From the NCBI GenBank assembly GCA_036365145.1, contig JAEOAD010000055.1, positions 186,001 to 250,000 on the forward strand: a stretch of 64,000 bases of DNA, written 5' to 3'. The DNA comes from Orientallactaga sibirica (Eukaryota > Chordata > Mammalia > Rodentia > Dipodidae). The notes under the pieces are model-generated. The model was not told the DNA's origin, ran no database searches, and saw nothing but the letters and a program-made list of their open reading frames with translations. Numbering within the stretch: position 1 is the stretch's first letter; the number at the start of each line of letters is the position of its first letter. Of the stretch, positions 1 through 11,298 are shown in pieces. The translations under genes were made by a program, and so were the position numbers.

Positions 1-92
1 TCAGTAGCCTAAGCTGGCCTCAAACTCACAGAGGTCCTCCTATCTCAGCCTACCAAGTGCTGGGATTAAAGGCATGTACCACCTTGCCCAGC
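1..92 (-). mobile_element. B1 SINE, cut by the window edge
   Basis: It ends with the reversed B1 head GTGCTGGGATTAAAGGC; the tail side lies beyond position 1. Confidence 0.8.
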
Positions 93-179
93 TGAAACTG
101 AAAATATGAAAAATATTTTCTTCTTATATATATTTTGAAAAATTATCATTCCCTTAATCATTAAAATTTATAATCCCTG

Positions 180-260
180 GGCTGGGAGTATAGCTTACTG
201 GTAGAACCCTTGCCTAGCATACATGAGACTCTTGGTTGGTTCCTTACATACTTATGTATA
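180..260 (+). mobile_element. ID-like SINE
   Basis: It has an ID-type tRNA-like head (GGGAGTATAGCTTACTGGTAG) and a B-box-like GGTTGGTTCC, with no 7SL part. Confidence 0.55.
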
Positions 261-318
261 ATTTCCATAAAGAATAAATTAAAATTTAGAATTTTCTGAC
301 AAATTAAAATTCTAATTG

Positions 319-463
319 GGCCAGGCATGGTGGCACACGCCTTTAATCCCAGCACTCAGTAGGCAGAGGTAGGAATATTTCCGTGAGTTCAAGGCCACCC
401 TGAAACTACATAGTAAATTCCAGGTCAGCCTCAGGTAGAGTGAGACCCTACCTAAAAAACTGA
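319..463 (+). mobile_element. B1 SINE
   Basis: Complete monomer from GGCCAGGCATGG to CCTACCT with a short A tail; moderately diverged. Confidence 0.85.
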
Positions 464-470
464 AAAGAAA

Positions 471-637
471 GCCGGGCATGGTGGCACACACCTTTAATCC
501 CAGCATTTGGGAGGCAGAGGTAGGAGGATCGCTGAGAGTTCGAGGCCACCCTGAGACTACATAGTTAATTCCAGGTCAGCCTGGACCAGAGTGAGACCCT
601 ACCTCGAAAAACAAAAAAAAAAAAAAAAAAAAAAAAA
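471..637 (+). mobile_element. B1 SINE
   Basis: Full monomer with little divergence and a 28-base A tract. Confidence 0.9.
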
Positions 638-659
638 CTGAAAAGAAAAACATCCTAAT

Positions 660-876
660 CGAGCTGGAGAGATGGCTCAGCAGTTAAGGTACTTGCCTGC
701 AAAGGCCTAAAGACCCAGATTTGATTCCCCAGTACCCACGTAAAGCCAGATGCACAAAGTGGTACATGCATCTGGAGTTTGTTTGCAGTGGCTACAGGCC
801 CTGGCATGACTGTTCATTCTCCCTCTCTCTCTCACTCTCCATCTCTGTGCTTGCAGATAAATAATTTTTTAAAATT
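660..876 (+). mobile_element. B2-like SINE
   Basis: Head CTGGAGAGATGGCTCAGC, body CATCTGGAGTTTG, CT-rich part, then AAATAATTTTTTAAAAT where it meets an inverted copy. Confidence 0.85.
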
Positions 877-1079
877 TTGTTTATTTATTTGAGAGAGCGA
901 AAGAGGGAAAGAGGCAGAGAGAGCGGGAGAGAATGGGCACGCCAGGGCCTCCAGCCACTGCAAACTCCAGACACATGTACCACCTTGTACATCTGGCTTA
1001 CGTGGGCCCTGGGGAATCAAACCAAGGTCCTTTGGCTTTTCAGGCAAGCACCTTAACCGCTAAGCCATCTCTCCAGCCC
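877..1079 (-). mobile_element. B2-like SINE
   Basis: It lies tail to tail with the preceding copy, so the two could form a hairpin in RNA. Confidence 0.85.
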
Positions 1080-1131
1080 AATAAAAATATTTTTTTTAAA
1101 TCCCCATCAACATTGAGTAAAAAAATTTTAC

Positions 1132-1290
1132 TAGCTGGGTGTGGTGGTGCACGCCTTTAATCCCAGCACTTGGGAGGCAGAGGTAGGAGGATCACCATCA
1201 ATTTGAGGCCACCCTGAGATTACATAATGAATTCCAGGTCAGCCTGGGCTAGAGTGACACCCTTCCCTGAAAAACAAAAAAACAAAAACA
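1132..1290 (+). mobile_element. B1 SINE
   Basis: Full monomer with an A/C-interrupted tail. Confidence 0.85.
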
Positions 1291-1387
1291 AAAAAATTAC
1301 CAAATTTTTCTAAGCATTTGATTAAGTCACCAATTCAATAGACAAACTCCTTATAAATGAGAAAGCAAAGAGCCACTCAACACACAC

Positions 1388-1402
1388 TTTTTTTATGAGA
1401 GA

Positions 1403-1455
<53 letters not shown>

Positions 1456-1659
1456 AGCGAGAGAGAGAATTGGTGCACCAGTGCCTCTAGCCACTGCAAC
1501 TGAACTCCAGACACATGCATCACCTTGTGCTCAGGAGTGACCTTGCACGCTTGTGTCACCTTGTGCATCTGGCTTATGAGGGAACTGGAAAGTCAAACAT
1601 GGGTCCTTAGGTTTCACAGACAAGCGCCGCCTTAACCAGTAAGCCATCTTTCCAGCCCT
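1388..1659 (-). mobile_element. B2-like SINE with (GT)n
   Basis: Its CT-rich region has expanded into (GT)n at 1406-1440 followed by GAGAGA. The body carries an extra CTTGTGTCACCTTGTG unit. Confidence 0.8.
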
Positions 1660-1693
1660 CAACACAGGCTTTTATGTCAGGTTCTTTTGCATA

Positions 1694-1920
1694 CATTTAG
1701 GCAAGGGTGTGTGTGAATGTATGGAGGACAGCTTTGATATCGTCCTCCTTTATGCTGTCCCACCTTTTTCCCCCTTGACACAGGAGCTCTCATTGGCCTG
1801 GATCCATCTCAACAATCAGGCTAGACTGACTGGCCTGTCAGCTCTGGGAACCCCGTCTCTGCCTATCCAGCACGTGGGTACTGGTCCTCTTGTGAGGAAA
1901 GCACTTTACCAGCTCTCATT
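1694..1920 (-). mobile_element. B4/RSINE1-like composite SINE
   Basis: It contains ACTGGCCTGTCAGCTCTGGG and ends AAAGCACTTTACCAGCT, the reversed ID-like head of B4 elements. Confidence 0.5.
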
Positions 1921-1959
1921 CGTTTATTATTATTATTGTTATTATTAATTTTTAAATAT

Positions 1960-2176
1960 TTTATTTTTATTTTATTTATTTATTTGAGAGAAAGAAGTAG
2001 AGAGAAAAAAGGCAGATAGAGAAAATGGGTGCACCAGGGCCTCGAGCCACTGTAAATGAACTCCAGATACATGTGCCACCTTGTGCATCTGGCTTATGTG
2101 GGTCCTGGGGAACTGAAACTAGGTCCTTTGGCTTTGCAGGCAAATGCCTTAGCCACTAAGCCATTTCTCCATCCCT
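1960..2176 (-). mobile_element. B2-like SINE
   Basis: TTTATTTATTTGAGAG tail side to AAGCCATTTCTCCATCCC head. Confidence 0.85.
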
Positions 2177-2177
2177 T

Positions 2178-2194
2178 TTTTTCATTTTTGAGAA

Positions 2195-2245
<51 letters not shown>

Positions 2246-2416
2246 CAGCTAGCCACTGTGAACGAACTCCAGACACATGTGCCCCTTTGTGCACATGTGC
2301 AACATTGCACAGTTGTGTCATTATGCATCTGGCTACATGGGACCTGGGGATTTGAATATGCATTTTCAGACTTTGCAGGCAAGCTCTTTAGCCACTAAGC
2401 CATCTCTCCAGCCCTC
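2178..2416 (-). mobile_element. B2-like SINE with (GA)n
   Basis: A (GA)n run at 2199-2242 replaces the usual CT-rich region; the body has the longer TGTGCAACATTGCACAG segment. Confidence 0.85.
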
Positions 2417-2425
2417 ATTCTTTTT

Positions 2426-2647
2426 AAAAAATATATATTGATTTATTTGTTTGCAAGCAGAGAGAGAGAGACAGAAGAGAGACAAATAGAAAGAATGGGC
2501 ATGCCAGGACCTCCAGCTGCTGCAAATAAACTGCAGATTCATTTGCCACTTTGGGCATCTAGCTTTACGTGGGTACTGGGCAATCAAACCCAGGTCATTC
2601 AGCTTTGCAAGAAAGTGCCTTAACCGCTGAGCCATCTCTCCAGCCCC
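2426..2647 (-). mobile_element. B2-like SINE
   Basis: Complete, with head GAGCCATCTCTCCAGCCCC reversed. Confidence 0.85.
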
Positions 2648-3617
2648 CCATTCTTGAATCCACCAGTTTTCCTCTTTCTTCTTCCTGTCTTGGGAGCATC
2701 CTTGCTTCTAGCCCACTGTCCTCCTTCTCTAAGTCTCCCCAGCCTCTCCTTTCTGTTCTCCTGGCCCTACTCCCCACAACTGTGAAGGACATTGCAAATT
2801 ACTCCAAATGACATATCCGAAACGCATGATCCTCCTCCCACATACTCTACTAGCATCTAAGCCATATCAAAACTCCAGCTCCACCTCTGTGAGCCACTTG
2901 GAACACGTGGCTGCACCCACGTTGCCCACCCCTTCTCTATGTGGACAAGGAGGAAACACATTCCTCCTTGCTGTGTGGAGTCTGACCTGCACGAGGCTGG
3001 TATAACAGTGTGTTACTAGCAGTGCTGCCTTGGCAACAGTGGCCTGCATAGGACCTGCAGCGGGACTAGAAAAGTCTATATACCTCGTGCACAAGCTGCT
3101 TTCTCCCCTATTCACCTCTGGAAACTGATGATGGAGCGGGCAAGGGCTTGGGGGTCATCTTGAGAGTTTGAATGGTCCACTGAACCTAAGTCCCTCTTGG
3201 TGGACACTGTATTGGGTTGTCTCCACTTGACCAAGTCCCTTTAGGGCAGGGGCAGAATCTCACTTGACTTCCCCACAGCCCTCACAAGGCCTGGGTGAAT
3301 AGGAGGCAAGAGCAAGCAGAACAGGTGCGTGGTGGGACAGGTGCGTCCACCTATGGGTAGGCAGCCAGGCTGGTCATTCATATTCCAAGGGAAGCCAATT
3401 AAAGGATGAATTTTATTCAAATCTCCAAGTGAGTGTCTATCTACCCAAAAGCCCACCATGGGGAGGGGGGGGCTGGCCCTGGTTGGTCAGTATGATGTCA
3501 TTAGATGCTTCCAGACAAGCGAATCAACCCGTCACATGGCTGCCTCCCAGAAAGCAAGAAGAAGTAGCTATGGAGACTGTGGAGGCCATGGCCAGGGATC
3601 CATTGGGAGCAAAACCC

Positions 3618-3845
3618 AAGCTGTGTTGTGGGGTAAGCCCGATGGTGGGGACAGGCCCCCCCAAGCTGTGTTGTGGGGTAAGCCCGATGGTGGGGACAGG
3701 CCCCCCCCAAGCTGTGTTGTAGGGTAAGCCCGATGGTGGGGACAGGCTCCCCCCAAGCTGTGTTGTAGGGTAAGCCCGATGGTGGGGACAGGCTCCCCCC
3801 AAGCTGTGTTGTAGGGTAAGCCCGATGGTGGGGACAGGCTCCCTG
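3618..3845. repeat. minisatellite, 46-bp unit, five copies
   Basis: Units start at 3618, 3663, 3709, 3755 and 3801 with AAGCTGTGTTGT and end in GGGACAGG followed by a C run. The first unit is 45 bp. Copies differ by a few bases and by C-run length. Overlapping open frames here are products of the repeat, not genes. Confidence 0.95.
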
Positions 3846-3910
3846 TAACAACCACCACGCAGGCCCAAGTGAGCCTAGCTCCCAAAGATTGCCCAGGTCT
3901 AAGGGAAGAA

Positions 3911-3938
3911 GATGGATGGATGGATGGATGGATGGATG
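3911..3938. repeat. (GATG)n microsatellite
   Basis: About seven perfect GATG units. Confidence 0.9.
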
Positions 3939-4077
3939 GCTACTTGCTTCTTATCCTCAGGATCTAGACAGCATGGGTCCTCCCTGCTCTGATACCCGAT
4001 CAACTCCATCGTTGTCCTGTTGTCCCTAGGGGCTGTGCCCTCCCTGAAGCCTGCCACTTGCAGGTGCCCTCTGCCTT

Positions 4078-4123
4078 TATTATTTTTTAATTTATACTTA
4101 TCTATTTGACAGAGAGAAAGAGG

Positions 4124-4164
<41 letters not shown>

Positions 4165-4313
4165 GGCACACCAGAGCCTCCAGCCACTGCAAACAAACTC
4201 CAGACGCATGTGCCACCTTGTGCATCTGGCTAACGTGGGTACTGGGGAGTCAAACCTGGGTCCTTTGGCTTTGCAGGCAAGTGCCTTAACTGCTAAGCCA
4301 TATCTCCAGCCCC
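4078..4313 (-). mobile_element. B2-like SINE with (GA)n
   Basis: A (GA)n run at 4129-4160 sits within an otherwise complete copy. Confidence 0.9.
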
Positions 4314-4733
4314 ATTCTACCTTCTTCATCTGTCCCACAGAGGAGAAGGAGCCTCTTGTCATCCTCTCCTCCAAGGCAGCCTCCTGGCTAACCGCTGGCC
4401 TGTCAACCTACCTCCTAGCATACTGGGTCCTGCTGAGTCAGGCTTGGTCACAAGAAAGGAGAAGTGGGGTCAGGAAGACATTGTCTGTGGGAAATCCCCA
4501 GAGAAGGGGCCAGAGTCCCCTACCAGGCCCAGGAATCACTCAGAGGAACCACATCACCCTGAGGGCAGACAGGCTGCAGAGAGGGCCAGCCTGATATTCC
4601 TTCCCCCAGCACACTCACATTCCAGCCCTCCTTGACTGGGCAGCATCCTATAAATGCTTTTTGTACCTTCCACCTCAGACACCTTTCCCTGTCTGGCCAA
4701 ACTCCTATTCTTCCTTCAAAAGGCACACATCCG
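4314..4733. other. single-copy intron DNA
   Basis: No repeat or exon-like piece recognised. Confidence 0.5.
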
Positions 4734-4927
4734 GGCTGGAGAGATGGCTTAGCGGTTAAGGTGCCTGCCTCCTAAGCCTAAGAACACTGGTTCCAGTCTC
4801 CAGCGGTTCCAATCTCCAGGTCCCACGTTTAGCCAGATGCAAAGTGACGCAAGGGCGCACTTGACCACAAGGGGGTGCACACATCTGGATTTGGTTCGCA
4901 GCAGCTGAGACACTGCTGGCGCGCCCA

Positions 4928-4970
<43 letters not shown>

Positions 4971-5017
4971 CTCTCTCCAAAAAAAAATAATAAAAAATAA
5001 AAGTTTAAAAAAAAAAG
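4734..5017 (+). mobile_element. B2-like SINE, long subfamily with duplicated block
   Basis: It differs from the common form by CCTGCCTCCTAAGCC, a duplicated GGTTCCA.TCTCCAG block (4788-4819), CAAAGTGACGCAAGGGCGCA and CTGGATTTGGTTCGCAGCAG. Its tail ends in A-rich DNA. Confidence 0.9.
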
Positions 5018-7924
5018 GCACACATCCTACTTCCCCCTCTGCCATGGGCCTCTCCTCATGCCTCAGGCTGCTTGGGGTCTCCCATCACCTCCACATATAT
5101 CTGATCACTCAAGTGTGGCTGGATCTATTAATGTTCGAGGATCAAGGACCTGGTATGTATTCCATGCAGGAGCCAGGACCGTTCATTCCCCTAAGGTGTC
5201 ACATGGACTCTAGAGGGCCTATCAGCAGCACAGCTGCAAGAGGAGGCCAGGCCCAGTGATTGGGGACATGGACATTCTGTCACACGGGCCAAGCTTTCCC
5301 AGCTGTCCACTTCTGTGCTCCTTGCTTCCTCCACCCTGCTCCTGCCCTTCCACATGGGTCCACAGCAGATCTTGAGGCACACCCCCGGTTCTGTCCTGCT
5401 TGGTTCTGCAGCCTGTCTTTCATAGGGTCTCCTCATACTCACTAGAGGGGTTGCAGCCAATGTGTACCTAACAGCTGATGATCGCCACACCGCCAGCATC
5501 CCACTCTACAGTTCAACAGCACCAATTAGAGTCTGGTGCATGGCCAGTGCCCCACTGCTCCCCCGTGGGAACTTCTCCCCGGGACAGCAGCTCCCCTTTC
5601 TAAGTACTACTGTGGACTAGGCTTCTTTTGGGGGTCTTTTTGCATCGAACAACCCCATCCACAACAATCATCCACTTCCTTGTGTTCAAGATGTACCTCC
5701 TCTGCCAGGAAACTCATCCAACTACTCCCTATCCTGAGCTGACACAGCCTGCTGGGCCCACCACAGCACTCCACGGCCAGATCCATGCTGCCGAGATAGG
5801 CAGGAGGCAGCAGGGATCCATCTCTTAATCTTCCTATAGACCTGCATAAGGCCCTTACTGGCTCTCTAGAGGGAGCAAGGTGAGTCCTCAGGGAGCTCAC
5901 AGACAGTTCTACGGCCCTCCAGACATCCTGGGTGTCCTTCCCAGGGCAGAAGCCACCCAATGGCACCAGTGACCCAAGGAGCAACACATGGTAACTGGAG
6001 CGAGAAGCCAACCACATACTCCACACGCACCCACCCCACTCCCTGCTCCAGATAGCAGGGGAGAAACACCGCAAGAAAGTGCCAGCCCTCTGTGAGTCCC
6101 TGACACCCTGGGCTGTGAGTGGAAGGTTCAGAAACACACGGGCAGTATGAATGTGACAGCGAGGCAAGTCTCCCCAAGGAAACCACCCGGATGCTTATGC
6201 CAGAACCTTGCAGGTAGGATCTAGGGCCCCAAAGGGAACAGTCTGAGGCACAGCCTGAGAAAGGCCCAGAAAAGAGGCACCATGTCTCCTGGGAGACACA
6301 GAGACCTGGAAAGCCCAGGAAGAAGGAAGGAGAAAAGGGAGGAAAGGAAAAGGCAGCAGAAAACCAGAAGTGGAGAAAGTGAAAGACAAAATTCTGAGCA
6401 CCACAAGGTCAGCAGAGCACCCTGCAAACAGGCCCAAAGGTGACAGCCAGACACAGGTAGACAGGGACTCTCGCCCTCCCAGACCCCCAGGCTCCCTCAG
6501 ACCAGCCTGACAGCCCAGTCAGGGCTGCGCCTCACTCACCCTCAGAGGCCTGCTGGATCTTGGGCCCAAGGATTCTAGAAGCTCCAGTCAGACGGGCTCA
6601 GTGTGTACCCAGGTCTTATGTGTCTGCCCGTGCAAGTCTGTGTGGGTCTGGGCTGGTTCTGCAGCTGGCTCACTTCCAGCTGTGTCTGAGTCTGGCTCTT
6701 TTGCAGGTGTGGGCCCACAGGTATACCTTTGCACGCCTGTGAGTGGGGTCGAAGTGTCTGTAATCACTTCTCAGAATGTATGTGTACGTTTCTGAGTATA
6801 ATCATGAACTGTCTGAGTGAGTGAGTGTGTGTATCCAGCACTGGTCTCCCCTGCTTCCTGCTCTCTCTGCCTCCCTACCCCCACCCACTGGAGACCAGGC
6901 CAACACACACACTTCCTGAAAACACTGAGAAAAAGAAAAGTCACCCAGAATCCCCTGGGGCAGACACTTCCTCCCCGCCCCCAGACTGCATCTCCAACCT
7001 CCAAAGTAAGATGAGACACCTAGGGGTCTGCTGGCCCTGTGAGGCCTTACACGGTGGATGCCCAGGAAGCCCTAACCTTGGCTGACCCTTGCAGTGGCTT
7101 CTCCCTCTCCCCACCAAGCTGGAGGAAGCCCAAGGAGGCTGACAAATAAACTCTAGGGAGCAGTTTCTGCCCTGGCAACAAGTGATCAGTCTTCAGAAAG
7201 ACCAGGGATTGGCTGGGCTACAAAGCAGACAGGGTACAGGGGAGACCTTACAGTGTGACTCCAGCCAGTAGCTGCTCCCTAAGGGCAAATACTTCCTTTT
7301 CCCCAACCAGCTCTATGCATCCACGTATCCAAAGAGGTAGCTGAAGCCCAGAGCAAGCTGGATGGAAGAGGCTCTGTGACTGACTGTGGAACCCTAGATC
7401 AGAAACGACTCCTCCGTAACTCAGGGAGCAAGTTCAGAGGGTCGTTGTCTCTGATACCTGAAGGTGAGTAGCACCCCAAGTTCTCTGCCATAGGGTTAAA
7501 TAACAATAGAAGACACAGACACGGGGATGAAGTGGAGTCCTCCCAGGCCGAATGTCAGGCAGGAAGGAGGGAACACCATGCTTGTCTACTTTCTGATTTC
7601 CTTACATCTTGGATCTTGTCCTAGCTTCACGCTTTCTACCAGCCTCCTTTGAAGGCCTCTTCCTCCCCTGGGTGACATGGGATGTGAAGAAGGGATTTGA
7701 GGTAGGGAACTCAAGACCCTTTCTCTCTCTACGGCTAATGTGGGTTGAGGCTCTCTGTGCACTGAGTTACCTGCACACACACCTAAGTGCTCTCAAGCTC
7801 AGGGCCCGCAGTGTGTTAGCAGCACTCAGCTTTCCACCCACATGACAAGTACTGAGGACCATAGCAGAGGGTAGAGGCTTGACAGTAAACAACAACAAAA
7901 AGCCCAATAAAGATCCTGGCTCTA
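5018..7924. other. 2.9 kb of single-copy ARAP1 intron
   Basis: No SINE is present. On the minus strand a donor-like site (GAGG before GTGAGTGAG) ends at 6540. In human an internal ARAP1 promoter for the short isoform lies a few kb after the SAM exon, so this stretch is a reasonable place to look for it; nothing more can be shown. Confidence 0.45.
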
Positions 7925-8140
7925 GGGGCTGGGGAAATGGCTTAGCGGTTAAGGCATTTGCCTGCGAAGCCTAAGGACCCTGGTTCGATTCCCCAGGACC
8001 CACGTAAGCCAGATGCACAAGGGGGTGCACGCATCTAGAGCGCACTCGCAGTGGCTGCAGGCCCTGGCGCACACTCATTCTCTCTTTCTCTCTGCCTCTT
8101 CCTCTCTCTCTCTCAAATAAATAAATAAAAATAAAAAAGG
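7925..8140 (+). mobile_element. B2-like SINE
   Basis: Complete; tail AAATAAATAAATAAAAATAAA. Confidence 0.9.
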
Positions 8141-9135
8141 AGAGATGACGTTCTAATGAGTTCACACTCTGGGCAGCACATGTACACACTGGCTCACGCT
8201 CAATGGTACACAAATAAAACACATGCCAATATGAACACCATTTATCTCCACAGTAGTACACATTTGTGTACACACAAGCCCTGATGAACGCACGCAGAGG
8301 TCATGTCACCACTCAAACTGTCACCCCCATACCTCGTAGGATCACACACGAGGTCGTCCTCAGAATCTGCACAAACATTCAAGCACAGAGACTTGTTATC
8401 ACCTTGCCAAACGTCCCTATGCACAGCTCTCCAGATGAGCGGACACACACAAATTGGCCTAAGTATGCCCTCCCACAGAGTCAAGACCCTGAAAGCACAC
8501 ACATACCTGGTGAGCTCTGAATTTCACAAGTGTGGACAAGCCCGGAGCCAGGCAGAAAGGCTGGCCCGGTCACCGCATGATCTTGTGTGAGAGACCTCAA
8601 GACAGCTCTGAAGCAGCAGGAGCAGGAAGGCCATGTCAAAGCTGCCTACAAGCTGGCCAGAAGCAGTCTTCTACCAGGCACAATAAGTCTGGGCATCACA
8701 GGAAGGGGAGGGAATAGACTGGTGCCCACCCTGGTCAGCATCAGTTTTGGCCTTAGCCTGTAATAAACTCATGAGGCTTTACCTGCTGTTTTACTTTGTA
8801 TGTCTGGGAGCTGAGGACTGCGGATGCCCAGGACTCCAAATGCTATGACCTCAGGGCACAGGAAGCCAGACCTGGCACTCACTCTGCCTAAGGAATGGCC
8901 CGAGACTGGGGCTCAGAGAAAGGCCCTTTGCACACGAGTGTTCTACATCTATGGATTTGATGAAATACATATCCAAAAGATTTGAAAATAAACAAGCAAC
9001 TCTGTACCTGTGCTGTACATGAGGGCCCTTCTCCTCACTGGGCTTCCCTAACCATCCAATAAAATCGCTGTTTGTGTAGCACGCACATTGTAAGTGTTAT
9101 AAGTAACGTAGAGATGATCTGCAGTGCTTAGACAG
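8141..9135. other. single-copy intron DNA
   Basis: No recognised repeat or exon; CA-rich near 8400-8500. Confidence 0.5.
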
Positions 9136-9229
9136 GGGCTAGGGACATAGATCAGTGATAGAGTGCTTGCCTAGTATGCACAAGGTCCTGGGTTTGACCC
9201 TCCCATTGCAAATAATAATAATAATAAAA
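9136..9229 (+). mobile_element. ID-like SINE
   Basis: Head GGGGCTAGGGACATAGATC, B box GGGTTTGACCC, tail (AAT)n A-rich. Confidence 0.7.
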
Positions 9230-10150
9230 CATATGGAGGACACACATAGATTCTTTGCAAACACGATACCATTTCATGGTTGAACCCTGGAACAAATTCC
9301 CCTTGGCTACAAGGGACTGCTATAATTTTCTATAACTTCTGTCAGCATAAAATAGATTTGGGGTCCTCTACCTACCTGGGACAATACTTTTTGCTGTGGA
9401 GGCCTGGCCTCTGCCAGTTGTCGGCCAAATACCTATGTTTAGACTGTAGCTTTAAAAGCAGTGTTGTGGACAGGACCCTGGCCCTGCTCTGCAAGCTTCC
9501 TGACCGGAGATCCATGTCAGGAGGAACACACAAGGTGTCAGACGGGGAATCGGACCCAGAAGGCAGAAGGAGGAAACCCTGTCCTTGCTTGTTTTCTGAT
9601 TTGCTTATTACTCATTGGTCTGTGGCCTAGAATCCTATCCCAGCTTCATCTGTTCCACAGGCCTCCGCTGAAGGCCTCTCCCTTCTCAAAACAGCCACAG
9701 AAGGTGACACGGGTTGGGGAGAAGGGATTGGGGAGGGGGGTGTTAAATTCAGGGCTCTCTGGATTTGAGCTCTCCAATCTCTCAACTAAGAGAAAGTTCT
9801 GCTATACGCAGAATGGCCACTAGAGGGTGCACCACCACCAGGAAATACTCATTTAGGCTGAAGACCCAGGAAAGAAACACCCTTTTTTGGTTTCCAATCA
9901 AATCTCTTAACACTTTAGACCTACTTGGCTTAGCCTGCAAATTGGCCCCAAGTTGATGCTTTTATTTGGGTGGGAATCCCACCCCACACTGCCCCTGCCA
10001 GACTTCCCCACAGGAGCCCTCTAGGTATGCACTTGGTGTGGGCTAAGCTGGATCTCCCCTCCTACTCTAAACTTCAGTGTCACTGCTGGAAGCCAGAAGT
10101 GCCTCCAGGGGGGCTCACTTCAGCCAAGTCAGGCAATCAAAATCTCTCTG
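9230..10150. other. single-copy intron DNA
   Basis: No repeat or exon identified; the open frames here have no recognisable protein features. Confidence 0.5.
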
Positions 10151-10310
10151 AGGCAGGCGTGGCACACGCCTTTATTCCCAGCACTCTGGGAGGCAGAGGT
10201 AGGAGGATTATAGTGAGTTCAAGGCCACCCTGAGTCTACAGAATACATTCCAGGTCAGCCTGGGCTACAGCAAGACCCTACTTCAAAAAAAATAAAAAAT
10301 AAAAAATAAA
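10151..10310 (+). mobile_element. B1 SINE
   Basis: Slightly shortened head (GAGGCAGGCGTGG), tail of AAAAAT repeats. Confidence 0.85.
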
Positions 10311-10316
10311 AGGAAA

Positions 10317-10525
10317 AGGGATGGGGAAATGGCTTAGTGGTTAAGGCATTTGCCTGTGAAGCCAAAGGACTCAGGTTCGATTCCCCAGGACCCATGGAAG
10401 CCAGATGCACAAGATGGCACATGCATCTAGTGTTTGTTTGCAGTGGCTGGAGGCCTTGGTGCACTCATTCTCTCTTTCTGCCTCTTTCTCTCTCTCTCCC
10501 AAATAAATAATTAAATTTAAAAAAT
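10317..10525 (+). mobile_element. B2-like SINE
   Basis: It follows a B1 tail directly, suggesting insertion into the A-rich end. Confidence 0.85.
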
Positions 10526-11298
10526 ATCCCTCTGCCTTCACTGTCCAGCACTAACAAGAACCAACCGGGAGAGACTGCGCCTTCCTCTGAGAAGCCAGCA
10601 GATCCCCACTGCCCTGTCTGTAGACACTGCTTCCCGCTTGGAAGCAAGCAGCAGAGAGGGAGGGAGGATGGGAGGAAAATAAATGGAATATCCACAGAAG
10701 AGAGAAGTGCAGGAAAACAACGGGGAATAGAAGCCCAGGAGAGGAGAAAATAAGTCTAAAAAGGAAGGAAGGTAAGCAGGGGGTGAGAGGCCTCAGAGAT
10801 GTCCTGGGGTTTGTCAGGAACACTTGAGAGGAATGGTGTCGTAGAGCAGAAACAGAACCCCTCACTCCCACCCCACCCCACCCACGAGCTATCATCCCTT
10901 CAATTTTTCACTCATCACCTCTTGGAGCCAGAACACATACCACCACTCTCTCCTCCACCCCGCCCCCCATAGAATCTCACACCAGCCAGGAGGTTCACTG
11001 ATGTCAGCCATCTCCCACCTCTCTTCTGTCACTGGGTCCCAGATCAGTGATGGCACCCACTTCCACTCAGCCACCTGGGGCCAGCCATGCCTCCCCCTGC
11101 CCTCTCTGCTCAAGTCCAAGCACCCTCAAACCTTGGCCACCCCTCATGTCCACACTTGGCCCACTTGACCTTCACCTGGCTTTGTGCTTGCTCCCTCACC
11201 TCCCAGCCTGTTCCCTCACCAGAGACTAGAGTCATCCTCCCAGCCATGGGCCCATCTATTCCTGAGGATCCCCGGCCCATCAGGGCGGCATCACTCAC
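10526..11298 (-). other. ARAP1 intron, start of the first coding intron
   Basis: Single-copy sequence directly after the donor of the SAM exon; no repeat recognised. Confidence 0.6.

Larger units (their letters stand above)
2648..4077. other. single-copy ARAP1 intron DNA with a minisatellite
   Basis: It holds the 46-bp minisatellite (3618-3845) and a (GATG)n run (3911-3938). No exon-like piece is seen. Confidence 0.6.

Noticed and set aside
660..780. tRNA-like A and B boxes
   Set aside because: These boxes recur in the many B2-like copies and belong to the SINE promoter; no cloverleaf of a functional tRNA gene was found.
3501..3885. Overlapping 105-116 residue minus-strand frames with repeated PHHRAYPTTQLGG-like text
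   Set aside because: Products of the 46-bp minisatellite in different frames.
3911..3938. CRISPR-like direct repeats
   Set aside because: Simple microsatellites and minisatellites without unique spacers, in a mammalian genome.
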